Source: Propionibacterium australiense
GTDB lineage: Bacteria > Actinomycetota > Actinomycetes > Propionibacteriales > Propionibacteriaceae
NCBI RefSeq assembly: GCF_003666605.1
Contig: NZ_RCIV01000005.1
Span: forward strand, 1-64,000
Direction: 5' to 3'
Length of the DNA stretch: 64,000 nucleotides
The first letter of the stretch is position 1; each line of letters begins with the position of its first letter. Under the pieces are notes generated by a model. The model saw only the letters and a program-made list of their open reading frames with translations. It did no database searches and was not told the origin of the DNA. Shown here in pieces: positions 1 through 8,489 of the stretch. A program made the position numbers and the translations under genes.

Positions 1-1
1 A

Positions 2-118
2 GCCATCGCAAACCTTAAAACCTGGCACACCCCCAAAACCGGTTACAGGCGCCCCATCAACACCCTCCCAGACACCATCACAGCAATACTCGGAATCATC
101 TTCACCTACACCCTATGA
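2..118 (+). mobile_element. C-terminal fragment of an IS5-type (DDE_Tnp_4-like) transposase
   Basis: An open frame enters from the left edge and stops with TGA at 116-118, giving 38 residues. They include NLKTWHTPKTGYRRP and end ITAILGIIFTYTL, a pattern I recognise from the C-termini of IS5-group transposases of actinobacteria. The rest lies outside the window, so intactness cannot be judged. The stop is only 7 bp from the convergent stop of the next small ORF, leaving little room for a terminal inverted repeat; the element may be a remnant. The local base composition is much more AT-rich than the bulk of the window. Confidence 0.55.
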
Positions 119-125
119 ATAAGCC

Positions 126-284
126 TCAATTATCCACCAAAACAAACAACTGCCCAGCATCCTCTATCTTTTCAACCTGCTGCACCGCTGCGGGAGTATC
201 TTCTGAATGAAGAAGTTTTCCTACCCACTGAACCATTTGACTTAAAACCTGTCCGCACTCCCCGTTTGTCCGATGGTCATTCAA
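126..284 (-). CDS. small hypothetical protein coupled to the DUF2185 immunity gene
   Basis: A 52-codon frame starts with TTG at 284-282, overlapping the TGA of the upstream DUF2185 gene (TTGA overlap), and ends with TGA at 128-126. A GGGAGA stretch lies about 9 nt ahead of the TTG, so translational coupling is plausible. The product reads like a real soluble acidic protein, with VQWVGKLLHSEDTP and VEKIEDAGQLFVLVDN. I do not recognise a family. It could be a second immunity protein or the tail of a truncated gene; an internal ATG would give a 36-residue product. Confidence 0.4.
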   Translation of the reverse strand: MNDHRTNGECGQVLSQMVQWVGKLLHSEDTPAAVQQVEKIEDAGQLFVLVDN

Positions 285-628
285 GCCTTCTTGTCTCCCA
301 AGATCTCATCAATAGTTACATCTTGCTCAGAAACTAAATCATAGAAGCCAACATGTACATCTTCTTCATACAGCCAGCATAGATCCGTCCCATAAGGCGC
401 ATCGACAATTTGAAACATGACAGGAGCAATTTTTTGAATACTGGTTGCGCCTAGAATGCTAAAGTTCTTAGGATCGCTAGCATAGTCATCGTCATCTTCA
501 ATGGATAAAAGCGTCCAGCCATTCAACTGTACTATAGAAGACTTTTCTCGAAAACTGTATCTGATTGGCTTACCAGCCAAAATATTATTAGACACTATAA
601 ACCCGCCAAAATCATCATTATTTACCAT
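281..628 (-). CDS. DUF2185 (Imm33-type) immunity-like protein
   Basis: The 115-residue product has the DUF2185 pattern: a near-N-terminal GGFIVSNNILAGKPIRYSFR, then GWTLLSIEDDDDYASDPKNF and a C-terminal acidic part. DUF2185 proteins are common as immunity proteins next to polymorphic toxins; a protective role here is inferred from family and context. ATG at 628 is preferred over the TTG two codons upstream because AAGGAG sits 7 nt ahead of it. The gene overlaps the 3' end of a truncated upstream frame by 11 bp and is followed by a coupled small ORF. The AT-rich sequence marks it as horizontally acquired. Confidence 0.6.
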   Translation of the reverse strand: MVNNDDFGGFIVSNNILAGKPIRYSFREKSSIVQLNGWTLLSIEDDDDYASDPKNFSILGATSIQKIAPVMFQIVDAPYGTDLCWLYEEDVHVGFYDLVSEQDVTIDEILGDKKA

Positions 629-734
629 TTTCAAACTCCTTTATGATATCTAAAACATCGTTTCGCCACTGAGATTCATTAATGCAATCAAGACAAGAGC
701 TGCCTTGATTGTTTGAAATTATAGTCAGAGCCAT
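618..734 (-). pseudogene. 3' remnant of a truncated gene (possible toxin tail) upstream of the immunity gene
   Basis: A frame reading MALTIISNNQGSSCLDCINE and ending VLDIIKEFENGK* overlaps the DUF2185 start. The AT-rich character stops abruptly at about 735, where GC-rich host-like DNA begins; upstream of the ATG there is no ribosome-binding site and the frame continues into GC-rich sequence of unrelated composition. This looks like the last ~37 codons of a gene whose 5' part was lost. The position directly before an immunity gene suggests a toxin C-terminus, but the fragment is too short to identify. Confidence 0.4.
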
Positions 735-923
735 TCTGCGGACGGCCCGTCGCACAACCCGCCCGGGCCCAGCCCCGGGGTGGCCCGCCACCCGGGATCG
801 AAGAACCGAGAGCGCGGGTCGGTTCGGGGTGCGTCCCCGCGGGTGGATACGTCCGGCCGGCCCCTGAGCCAGGACATCCTTGGACGGCACGCCTCGCGGA
901 TGAACGCGTCGGTTACCCTCACC

Positions 924-929
924 TAGTCT
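924..929 (+). promoter_or_regulatory. candidate -10 box (TAGTCT) upstream of the lipoprotein peptidase gene
   Basis: TAGTCT lies in the 735-1026 gene-free gap, about 98 bp ahead of the chosen ATG at 1027. The same hexamer occurs at 16731. No good -35 is visible, as is common in actinobacteria. Confidence 0.3.
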
Positions 930-1026
930 TGGCTGCCGTCAAACGCGCGTCCACCCGCGGGCTGACGGGTCCCACCCGGGGCGGAGATTTGTGCGGGCCG
1001 CAATTCGTTCAGCCGGGGGAACAGAT

Positions 1027-2655
1027 ATGAGGTGCGACAAACCTAGGCTTCTCTGTATGCGAATCGGTTTCAAGAACGGCAGGGCGTGGCTATTGCCCCT
1101 GACCTCCGTCCTGGTGGCCGGTGTCATGATCTCCGGCTGCGCGCAGGGCTCCATCGAGCCCGTCGCCATATCCCCCTCCGCGGCCCCCGTGCCGAAAGGA
1201 CTTGAGGACTTCTACCTGCAGAAGGTGTCCTGGCAGACCTGCGAGGACGACAAGGACTACCAGTGCGCGACGGTTCAGGCCCCTCTCGACTACGACGATC
1301 CGGCGGGCAGACGCATCGACTTGGCGCTCAAGAAGCTCCCCGCGAGTTCCGGCAAGCCCATCGGTTCCCTGCTGGTCAACCCCGGCGGCCCCGGTGGTAG
1401 CGGGGTGGAGTACATCAGTGAGAAGGAGGCTTTCACCAAGAATCTGCGAAGGTCGTACGACATCATCGGTTTTGACCCCCGGGGTGTCGGCAAGTCCACC
1501 CCGCTGACCTGCCTGAGTCCTCGGAAGATCACCGAGGTGACCGAGGCAGTGAAGAAGGGGGAGAATCCCCAGGGTGCGGAGGGATCGGCGGAGTCGGAGG
1601 AGGACTCGGCTCAGGGCGCTGCCGCCTCGGCCGGCGAGCTGGTCACGGCGTGTGAGCAGAACTCGGCGCAGGGTCTGCTCGACCACATGGGCACCGCGTC
1701 GGTGGCCAAGGACATGGACATGCTGCGCGCCCTCGCCGGGGACTCGAAACTGCACTACTTCGGCGCCTCGTATGGCACCTACCTCGGTGCGAGGTACGCG
1801 GAGATCTTCCCCGGCAACGTCGGACGCATGGTGCTCGACAGTGCCCAGGACCCCTCCCTTCAGCATGCCCAGCTGAGCATAGACCAGGCGGCTGCGCTGG
1901 AACGGGCCCTCGGTGCCTACATCGAGTCCTGTCAGGCGGGCTTCGGCTGCCCATTGACTGGAGACTTCGAGGAGGGCAGGGCCAAACTCAAGGAGTTAAT
2001 CGACAGGGCTGATGCCGAGCCGATTCCGGTTGGAGAGTCCGGGGAGGTCCTCAGTGGACAGGACATGGTCACCGGTATCGGAAATCTGCTCTACGACGAC
2101 CGGGCCTGGCCGGAACTGAATGAGGCATTGAGTAAGGCCATGACAGACAATGACGCCACGGCACTCAACGATCTGATCAACCCGAAGGACCCCGACGAGA
2201 GCCCCGAAGAGGCTGCCAGGAAGTTGGCCAACCAGGCCGCCGAGCGGGCGGTCGACTGCCAGGACTACCCGGTCAAGGGTGATCATGCCACCTGGGAGGC
2301 AGAGGCCGCCAGGATCAAGGAGATCGCACCGATCATGGGTGCTGGACTCGCCTATCAGGACGCTTTCTGCCAGGGATGGGGGCACCACAGCGGTCACGAG
2401 CCCGCAGAGCTCTCGTTGACCGGAACGGCGCCGATCCTCGTCCTCGGTGTTACCGGTGACCCGGCCACCCCGTACGAGTGGGCCCAGCGCTTGGCCTCCC
2501 AGTTGGAGTCCGGCCGCCTGGTGACCGTGACGGGCAACGGGCACGGCGCCTACCAGCGGCTGGGCGACTGCGTCAACGACACGGTGGACACCTATCTGCT
2601 GCGCGGCGAACTGCCCGGCGAGGACCTCACCTGTGAGGGCGAACTCCAGAAGTGA
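1027..2655 (+). CDS. alpha/beta-hydrolase lipoprotein, tripeptidyl-aminopeptidase (TAP-like) family
   Basis: The 542-residue product starts with a lipoprotein signal peptide (hydrophobic LLPLTSVLVAGVMISGC, lipobox Cys38), so it is probably anchored outside the membrane. An oxyanion-type NPGGPGGSG segment (about residues 118-126) is followed by the nucleophile elbow GASYG with Ser248, Asp478 in GVTGDPATPYEW and His506 in GNGHGAY, the full triad of secreted Streptomyces-type tripeptidyl aminopeptidases with a TAP-like C-terminal domain. ATG 1027 is preferred over upstream GTG 991 because GGGGGA lies 6 nt ahead of it; ATG 1057 is an alternative. The likely role is removal of N-terminal peptides from exported substrates; the actual substrate is unknown. 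Confidence 0.85.
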   Translation: MRCDKPRLLCMRIGFKNGRAWLLPLTSVLVAGVMISGCAQGSIEPVAISPSAAPVPKGLEDFYLQKVSWQTCEDDKDYQCATVQAPLDYDDPAGRRIDLALKKLPASSGKPIGSLLVNPGGPGGSGVEYISEKEAFTKNLRRSYDIIGFDPRGVGKSTPLTCLSPRKITEVTEAVKKGENPQGAEGSAESEEDSAQGAAASAGELVTACEQNSAQGLLDHMGTASVAKDMDMLRALAGDSKLHYFGASYGTYLGARYAEIFPGNVGRMVLDSAQDPSLQHAQLSIDQAAALERALGAYIESCQAGFGCPLTGDFEEGRAKLKELIDRADAEPIPVGESGEVLSGQDMVTGIGNLLYDDRAWPELNEALSKAMTDNDATALNDLINPKDPDESPEEAARKLANQAAERAVDCQDYPVKGDHATWEAEAARIKEIAPIMGAGLAYQDAFCQGWGHHSGHEPAELSLTGTAPILVLGVTGDPATPYEWAQRLASQLESGRLVTVTGNGHGAYQRLGDCVNDTVDTYLLRGELPGEDLTCEGELQK

Positions 2656-2850
2656 GTGCTCAATGACTGGTTTCCTGGAGCAGCCTGAGCGCGCCCGTGA
2701 CGCGGCTGGTCATGCATCACGACAGGACCGGCCGTGTCTCCTCCCCCTCGGGGCAGAGCCTGCTGCGAGTTCTGATGCGGCGGGCCAGTTCTGTGGCGAG
2801 CGAAACCGCGGGGAGCAGCCGGTCCGGGCGCAGGCCTTAAGGTGGTTGTC

Positions 2851-3486
2851 ATGGTCGAACATGCGCAGGAGGCTCGCTCGCGAGCGTTCACCGTGGTCGT
2901 CGGCGTCCTCGTACTGGCCGTCGTGGTCGTCGCCGCATGTGTCGCCTGGGTCGGCTGGGGTTCTGCTGCCTGGGCGAGATCGCACCAGGCGGATGCACTG
3001 GCCGGCTACCGCTCAGACTGCACGGGGCGGGAATTCGAGACGGCAGAAGACGGCGCAGTCATCGGCTCGCTGGCCATCGCGTCACTGGGCGTCGAGGCGC
3101 CCATCCGCAAGGGTACCGATGGCGTCTCGCTGCGCGGCGGGGTCGGCTGGTACCCGGCGAGCGCAGAACCCGGGCAGGTGGGCAACTTTGCCGTGGCCGG
3201 CTACCGCGTCGGCTACGGAAAGCCATTCGCCGGACTGCTCGACCTCGATGAGGGCGCCGAGATCACGGTGCAGGTCTGCAGGGACACCTACACCTACGTC
3301 GTCGACGTGGCCCCGCGCGATCTCACGGTCGACTCCAGCGACAGCTGGGTGCTTGACTCGGTGCCGGGGCGCCCCGAGCAGCTGCCGGGGGAGGTCATCA
3401 TGACACTGACCGCCAACCAGGACCTGCTGCCCACCGGCGACCGCTCGGTCGGGTTCGCCCGTCTGCGCATCGCGACAGAACGCTGA
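2851..3486 (+). CDS. sortase-fold membrane protein lacking catalytic His and Cys
   Basis: The 211-residue protein has one N-terminal membrane segment (residues 13-37) and a class E/F sortase-like domain: IGSLAIASLGVEAPI, then GNFAVAGYR and IMTLTANQD. In active sortases the second motif carries the catalytic His (usually AGHR) and the third the catalytic Cys (usually TLTTC). Here the equivalent positions are Tyr118 and Ala188/Asn189; the only cysteines are at 30, 57 and 143, outside the motif. The C-terminal FARLRIA keeps arginines. ATG 2851 is chosen because AAGGTGG ends 5 nt upstream. It may be a scaffold or ligand-binding protein rather than a transpeptidase. Confidence 0.75.
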   Translation: MVEHAQEARSRAFTVVVGVLVLAVVVVAACVAWVGWGSAAWARSHQADALAGYRSDCTGREFETAEDGAVIGSLAIASLGVEAPIRKGTDGVSLRGGVGWYPASAEPGQVGNFAVAGYRVGYGKPFAGLLDLDEGAEITVQVCRDTYTYVVDVAPRDLTVDSSDSWVLDSVPGRPEQLPGEVIMTLTANQDLLPTGDRSVGFARLRIATER

Positions 3487-3865
3487 CACGGCGAAAATGA
3501 TAGGACAGCAGTCACTGCTTTCTTCGGAGCGCTGCGCTGACAGTGCACGGATGATCCTTTGAGGGATGGCGGGACGGCTGTTGTTTTGTTCACATCGGAT
3601 CGGTGGAGAAGTGAGATCCATGATCCGCGGTGAGGTTTCGGTGTGCTGCTCGGCCATTGGGTGTTCACCATGGGGTTCATTCATGACGCCGAATGGATGT
3701 CATCGGACAAGGGGCATCGTTTCTGGTGGAGGTTCCTGTGAATAAGCTCCCAGGATGATCGCTGTCTGCAAGGATGGTTGGTTGCCTGTTTTCGATCAGT
3801 CGGGTCGTGTCACATCCTCGTCGTATGAATTGTATCTATTGGTTTTTTTCTGATTACTTATTACC
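3487..3865. other. 379-bp gene-free region upstream of the M48 protease gene
   Basis: No convincing ORF. The last ~80 bp (3785-3865) are clearly more AT-rich than the surroundings and probably carry the promoter of the M48 gene, but I cannot fix a -10/-35 pair. Confidence 0.4.
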
Positions 3866-5074
3866 ATGTCATCCATGAATTCTTCTGCTTCATTTCCTTC
3901 ACCTCCGCAAGAAGCTGAATCCCCGGGTTCCGGGCGTCCTCATGTACTTGAGGGAGCGACCGTTCACGGGGTGGGTGGCATCCGACACCTGCGGCACTGG
4001 GTTGAGCTTCCTCTGCTCTGGGCCTGTGCGGCCCTGACGGTCGTCGCGTATGGCCTGTGGATCGCTTTCCTCGCATGGCTCGCCATCGACCAGGAGCCGA
4101 CCGGGTTCGCTGCCACCTTGCGGAACTTCGTCACCGACTCATGGGGGCATTTTCTCCTACTCATTCCACTGCTCCCATTTATTGTCTGGATAGCCCGTGC
4201 CATGGCCTATGCGGACATGCGCGCGAGCGCCGTCCAGATGAGTCCCACGCAGTTCCCGGAGGGTTATCGTATGGTGGTCGAGGCTGCCGAACATTTCGGT
4301 ATGCGCAGGGTCCCTGACGCTTACGTGGTCTTCGGCGGCGGGTCGGTCAATGCTTTCGCTACCGGACACGGGTACCGTCGGTTCATTGCGGTCAATTCAG
4401 ACCTATTCGAGATCGGTGGGGCGGCCCGTGATCCCGAGGCCCTGCGCTTCGTCATCTCTCACGAGATCGGCCATCTGGCGGCTGGGCATTCTTCCTACTG
4501 GCGTCAGTTAGCAACCTTGTTGACGACCAGTGTTCCCATCCTCGGCCCTGCGTTGGTGCGAGCACAGGAGTACACGGCCGACAACCATGGCTTCGACGTC
4601 GCTCCCAACGGCAGCGCGGGTGCTATGGGTCTGCTGACCGGCGGCAAGTACTTGGGTGCCCAGGTCAACCTCCATGCCCTCGCCGACAGGGCGACCCGGG
4701 AAACCGGTCTCTGGTTGCACATCGCGGCGTGGAAGGCCTCTCACCCAGTCAACACGTGGCGGGCGCATGCACTGCGCGACCGTAGCCGGCCCGGGCGTAT
4801 CATGATCAAACCGCCCGCATCGACGGCGTGGTACCCGCCGGTCAGCCCGCTCGGATCCGAGCGCAGTGCATCATGGCCGACACCGACACAGATGCTGGCC
4901 CACCTGAACGCCTCAACCTGTAGGGTTGAGGGGATCGAGGAGCAGTTCGGTCGCTATCCGGGTGTCGACTACAAGGTCGAACGTGACGTCGTGCGTCTGG
5001 CGGACCCGACACCGGTCCCGGTTCCATCGAGTGGCAATCCGGCTGATCGCCCCGATGGCGAGAAGGGGCCGTGA
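3866..5074 (+). CDS. M48-family integral membrane zinc metallopeptidase
   Basis: The 402-residue protein has two N-terminal membrane segments (about 50-73 and 95-113) and a gluzincin core. The zinc motif HEIGH is at 199-203 within FVISHEIGHLAAGH, and the third ligand is probably Glu235 in AQEYTAD, as in HtpX/Ste24-like M48 enzymes. Two further hydrophobic stretches near 215-235 flank the active site. M48 proteins degrade or process membrane proteins; no partner is apparent here. The start at ATG 3866 has no clear ribosome-binding site; ATG 3875 is an alternative. A strong hairpin follows 40 bp after the stop. Confidence 0.8.
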   Translation: MSSMNSSASFPSPPQEAESPGSGRPHVLEGATVHGVGGIRHLRHWVELPLLWACAALTVVAYGLWIAFLAWLAIDQEPTGFAATLRNFVTDSWGHFLLLIPLLPFIVWIARAMAYADMRASAVQMSPTQFPEGYRMVVEAAEHFGMRRVPDAYVVFGGGSVNAFATGHGYRRFIAVNSDLFEIGGAARDPEALRFVISHEIGHLAAGHSSYWRQLATLLTTSVPILGPALVRAQEYTADNHGFDVAPNGSAGAMGLLTGGKYLGAQVNLHALADRATRETGLWLHIAAWKASHPVNTWRAHALRDRSRPGRIMIKPPASTAWYPPVSPLGSERSASWPTPTQMLAHLNASTCRVEGIEEQFGRYPGVDYKVERDVVRLADPTPVPVPSSGNPADRPDGEKGP

Positions 5075-5114
5075 GCGACGGGGGCAATGGCATTGCCGAT
5101 TGAGGAAGGATTGC

Positions 5115-5151
5115 TGCGGTGGGATGACGAGTCCGGCGTGATCCCACCGCA
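5115..5151 (+). terminator. factor-independent-like hairpin after the M48 gene
   Basis: Perfect 11-bp stem TGCGGTGGGAT / ATCCCACCGCA with a 15-nt loop, 40 bp after the stop codon; no T-tract, as is usual in actinobacteria. Confidence 0.6.
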
Positions 5152-5226
5152 CCGGCTGTATCCGCCGTGCCGGCTGCCGAGGACACGCGTTGTGTTTCGT
5201 GCACTGTGGTGAAGGGCGAATCAGGC

Positions 5227-7041
5227 ATGACGATGCTGGAGCAGCTGGGGGCGACCCTCAGGGGCAAGGACCTGTCGCTGTTCGGCTACCGAGACGACAT
5301 CCCCACGATCCTGCTGTACCAGGGGGTCTCGAAGGCCGTGCTGGCGGCTGCCATGATCGGCTACCGGCAGCTCGCCGGGCTGCTGCTCTGGAACCTCGGC
5401 AGGCCCGCCTTCACCAGCGGAGACCTGCCCTATCTCATGCGTTCATGGCAGGGCTGGCTGCTGATCCTCCTCGGGATCGGGGCTCTCGTCATCTACACGG
5501 TGTTCGACATCAACGCCCTGATCCTCATCAGCGAGCGGATCCTGCACCGTGAGAAACTGCAGATGTTCATCACCTTGAAGAAGGCCTTCGGCCGGCTCAG
5601 GCACTTCAAGAGTCTGCCGGGTGCGCTGGTGATCGGTTACGTGTCCCTGCTCGCGCCGCTCGTGGGAACGACATTCGGTATCTCGCTCACGGCGAATTTC
5701 GTCATCCCCGAGTTCATCACCTCGGTCATCGACGCGCACATCATCTCCAAGATCGCCTACCGCGCGTTCCTCGCGGTGCTCGTCGTGGTCGGCCTGATCC
5801 ACCTCTTCACCTTCCACTACGCGATCCTCGGGGACATGGATGTGCGTGCCGCGATGAAGAAGGCGCGGCGCACGATGCGATCGCACTGGAAGGATTTCTT
5901 CGCCCGCTATCTCACATTCCTCGGGTTCGGTCTCCTGCTGGGCGCCGGCCTGGTGGTCGTCGGCTATGCGCTCCCAGTGCTCATCCTGCGTGTCCTCCCG
6001 GTGGGCCGGTTCGCCTACCACGTCGGCATCATCTTCTTCACGGTTCTGCTCGTGGTCGTCATGGCCGTCTTCGGCCTGCTGTTCCTCACCTTCAGCATGA
6101 TGAAGCTGACTCACCTCCACGAGAGTTACGCGACAGACGAACCCCCGTCCTACGCCGCCGGGGCCGGCAGGAGAAGACACGTCGTTCTTCCCGGGGCGAT
6201 CTGTGCCGCTCTCATCGTCGTCCTCCTCGTCGGACTCGGCACAGCGGATGACTTCGACACGAACTACCCGGCCGTGGGGGATGTCGCCGTGATCGCCCAC
6301 CGCGGTGGTGGGACGCTTGCCCACGAGAACACGATCCGGTCCCTGGAGGCCGCGATCGAGAAGAACGCCACCGCCTCCGAGATCGACGCGCAGCGGACGG
6401 CGGACGGGCATTACATCATCAACCACGACGCCGACTTCAAGCGCTGCTGCGGCGTGCAGCGGGCGCCCGAGACCATGACGCTCGCAGAGGTCAGGGAGCT
6501 TCGAGTCGCCGATGCCCAGAACCCCCTGGCCGAGAAGACGGGCGTCGCCACCCTGGAGGAGATGCTCGATGCCGCCAAGGGCAGGATCAAGCTCTACATC
6601 GAGCTGAAGGGGAGGACCGCCGACCACCAGATGGTCGAGGACATCCACCGGATGATGGTGGAGCGGGACATGCTCGACGAGTGCATGCTCATCTCGCTGG
6701 ACTACGCATTGGTGGACCACATCGAGACGACCCACCCCGAGGTGGAGACGGGATACCTGTGCTACTTCTCCTTCGGCGGCATCGAGGGCCTCAACTGCGA
6801 CGTCCTCTTGCTGGAGGCGGAGACCGCCACGGCGAGCAATGTGATGAAGATCCACGCTGCGGGCAAGAAGGTCGACGTGTGGACGGTGAACACCGTGAGC
6901 GCCATGACCGAGTTCATGACCAGCGATGTGGACGGGATCATCACCGATGAAGTGGCGCAGACCGGTGTCGTGCGGCAGCTGCTCACGGAGCGAAGCGACG
7001 AGGCGAGAGTGCTGCGGCGGATTCTCCAGCTGGCGCGGTGA
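5227..7041 (+). CDS. membrane-anchored glycerophosphodiester phosphodiesterase
   Basis: The 604-residue protein has a long multi-pass N-terminal part (about residues 1-345, several hydrophobic helices, the region found in glycerophosphodiesterases of the YhdW/GlpQ membrane type) and a C-terminal GDPD TIM barrel. The barrel starts at VIAHRGGGT (about residue 355), followed by HEN, EIDAQRTADGHYIINHD with the conserved acidic residues and second His, and IKLYIELKG. Such enzymes cleave glycerophosphodiesters to glycerol-3-phosphate and an alcohol. ATG 5227 is chosen from several in-frame starts because a GAAGGG stretch lies about 11 nt upstream; ATG 5233 is possible. It runs towards the methyltransferase gene. 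Confidence 0.85.
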   Translation: MTMLEQLGATLRGKDLSLFGYRDDIPTILLYQGVSKAVLAAAMIGYRQLAGLLLWNLGRPAFTSGDLPYLMRSWQGWLLILLGIGALVIYTVFDINALILISERILHREKLQMFITLKKAFGRLRHFKSLPGALVIGYVSLLAPLVGTTFGISLTANFVIPEFITSVIDAHIISKIAYRAFLAVLVVVGLIHLFTFHYAILGDMDVRAAMKKARRTMRSHWKDFFARYLTFLGFGLLLGAGLVVVGYALPVLILRVLPVGRFAYHVGIIFFTVLLVVVMAVFGLLFLTFSMMKLTHLHESYATDEPPSYAAGAGRRRHVVLPGAICAALIVVLLVGLGTADDFDTNYPAVGDVAVIAHRGGGTLAHENTIRSLEAAIEKNATASEIDAQRTADGHYIINHDADFKRCCGVQRAPETMTLAEVRELRVADAQNPLAEKTGVATLEEMLDAAKGRIKLYIELKGRTADHQMVEDIHRMMVERDMLDECMLISLDYALVDHIETTHPEVETGYLCYFSFGGIEGLNCDVLLLEAETATASNVMKIHAAGKKVDVWTVNTVSAMTEFMTSDVDGIITDEVAQTGVVRQLLTERSDEARVLRRILQLAR

Positions 7042-7113
7042 GAGGCTCCGCGAGGATGCCCGCGGCGCCCGGTTCGGCCGCCGGCTCACCGGTCGAACGA
7101 CGACGGGTCCGGC

Positions 7114-7132
7114 GGCCCCGACGGGCGGGGCC
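7114..7132. terminator. small GC hairpin between convergent genes
   Basis: GGCCCCG / CGGGGCC with a 5-nt loop lies in the 127-bp gap between the phosphodiesterase and methyltransferase stops; it could terminate both. Confidence 0.3.
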
Positions 7133-7168
7133 GGGACGGCTCGGCGCGATGGGTGCGTCCGGGTGCCG

Positions 7169-7771
7169 TCAGCCGGACGGTTTGGTCCAGCACAGCAGAT
7201 AGCGGTAGTACAGGCCCCGCCTGATTCGTGCGCCGGGCAGGAGTTGCCCGGCCATCCGGCGGATCTCGCGCAGATCCTCGCGCGGCTCGGCGACCGGCAC
7301 GCCGATGTCGCGGGTCTCGCGGTGCGCGAGTGATCCGATTCTCGCGGCGGGCAGCGTCAGGGCGCTGAACGCCCAGTCCGCCGGGCTGTGATTCGCCGCC
7401 AGGCCGACCACCAGCAGGTCTCCGCCGGGCCTGAGCAGCCGCGCAGCGCGGGTCAGTGCCCGCCGGGGCTCCATGTGGTGCAGGCTCGCGACGAAGGTGA
7501 CGAGGTCGTATCCCTCCTCGCCCAGAGTGGCCTGCTCGAACCGCCCTGGGACGAGGCGCGCGGATGGTGTTCCGGCAAGGCGTACCCGGGCCCTCTCAAG
7601 GGCCTCGGCGTCCGGTTCGACACCGGTGACGGTCGACGCCAAGGGCGCCAGCCGCTGCAGCAGCAGCCCCTCGCCGCAGCCGACGTCGAGGACGTCGCGG
7701 TGTCCCCGCCGTTCGACGGTGCGGAGGATCCGCCGGTGGTAAGCGGTGTTGTGATTCCAGTAGTCAGCCAT
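7169..7771 (-). CDS. class I SAM-dependent methyltransferase
   Basis: The 200-residue product has a Rossmann SAM-binding fold: motif I VLDVGCGEG at residues 27-35, acidic loop GVEPD near 50, YDLVTFVASLHHM (motif IV region) and LLRPGGDLLVVGL. The N-terminus MADYWNHNTAYHRRIL resembles small-molecule methyltransferases; the substrate cannot be told. ATG 7771 is chosen because GAGGAGG lies just upstream; ATG 7783 is an alternative. It overlaps the end of the upstream membrane-protein gene by 8 bp, so the two are co-transcribed and perhaps controlled by the divergent TetR regulator. Confidence 0.8.
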   Translation of the reverse strand: MADYWNHNTAYHRRILRTVERRGHRDVLDVGCGEGLLLQRLAPLASTVTGVEPDAEALERARVRLAGTPSARLVPGRFEQATLGEEGYDLVTFVASLHHMEPRRALTRAARLLRPGGDLLVVGLAANHSPADWAFSALTLPAARIGSLAHRETRDIGVPVAEPREDLREIRRMAGQLLPGARIRRGLYYRYLLCWTKPSG

Positions 7772-8459
7772 GGTCCTCCTCATGTCGCACTGCTCCCGCC
7801 GCCATGGGCGACGGCCAGTGCCCGGTCGCTGAACCCAGCCGCTGGTCGGCGTCCTCCCCTCCGGCCTCATCGGCTCGCCCGGCGCCGGCCGTCCGACGGT
7901 GCTGTCGAGGCGTCCGCGGGGCGCGTCGCTTCCAGTAGCCCACCAGGGCAACCGTCAGCGCGACGGGCCAGATGAGCATGGGGGCGTAGGCGAGCGCCAG
8001 GACGGCGATGGCGCCGGGACTCATGCCATCGGTGGGCGTCAGCCCCTCGGCGATCCCCAACCACCTGCTGGCGAACCTGGCCGCCGTGCCACCGATGATC
8101 ACATACAGCAGCGCGTCGCCCAGCCCGCCGACGACGACGTGCAGCGGCCGGGGGATCACGCGTCCACCGAGTCCCGGCACCCACCGCGGCACCCGTTCGC
8201 CCCACGAATGGCACAGGCCCAGGCACAGTGCCGCGGCGCCGAGCTGAATCGCCTCCAGCCTCAGCACGTAGGCAGTTCCGGCACCGCCGTCGCGGTAGAA
8301 CTGCGCATACATGAACCCGGTGTCGACGCCGACGAGCATCGCCAGGCGCCATGTCGCCGAGGGCAGCACCGAGCAGAAGGCGGCCCAGCAGGCGATCTTG
8401 GCCCAGCGCTGCGGCCTGCGGCCGATGGTCGCTGCATGCGAAACAGTTTTAGAATTCAT
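7764..8459 (-). CDS. integral membrane protein of unknown function
   Basis: A 231-residue protein with about four or five hydrophobic segments: WAKIACWAAFCSVLPSATWR, the LRLEAIQLGAAALCLGL stretch, VVVGGLGDALLYVIIGGTA, and ALAYAPMLIWPVALTVALVGYW. The C-terminal ~45 residues are hydrophilic and Arg/Gly-rich. I do not recognise a named family with certainty. ATG 8459 is only 30 bp from the divergent TetR start, so the shared gap must hold both promoters and any operator. It overlaps the following methyltransferase gene by 8 bp. Confidence 0.65.
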   Translation of the reverse strand: MNSKTVSHAATIGRRPQRWAKIACWAAFCSVLPSATWRLAMLVGVDTGFMYAQFYRDGGAGTAYVLRLEAIQLGAAALCLGLCHSWGERVPRWVPGLGGRVIPRPLHVVVGGLGDALLYVIIGGTAARFASRWLGIAEGLTPTDGMSPGAIAVLALAYAPMLIWPVALTVALVGYWKRRAPRTPRQHRRTAGAGRADEAGGEDADQRLGSATGHWPSPMAAGAVRHEEDHG

Positions 8460-8489
8460 GTTCAAAATTGTCCCTGTACACTTCGGTCC

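Noticed and set aside
1090-1866. Long minus-strand ORF opposite the peptidase gene
   Set aside because: It is an antisense frame created by GC bias; the plus strand has a complete catalytic triad and signal peptide.
5443-7089. 548-codon minus-strand ORF
   Set aside because: Antisense of the glycerophosphodiesterase gene, with Asp/Glu/His-rich low-complexity composition typical of shadow frames.
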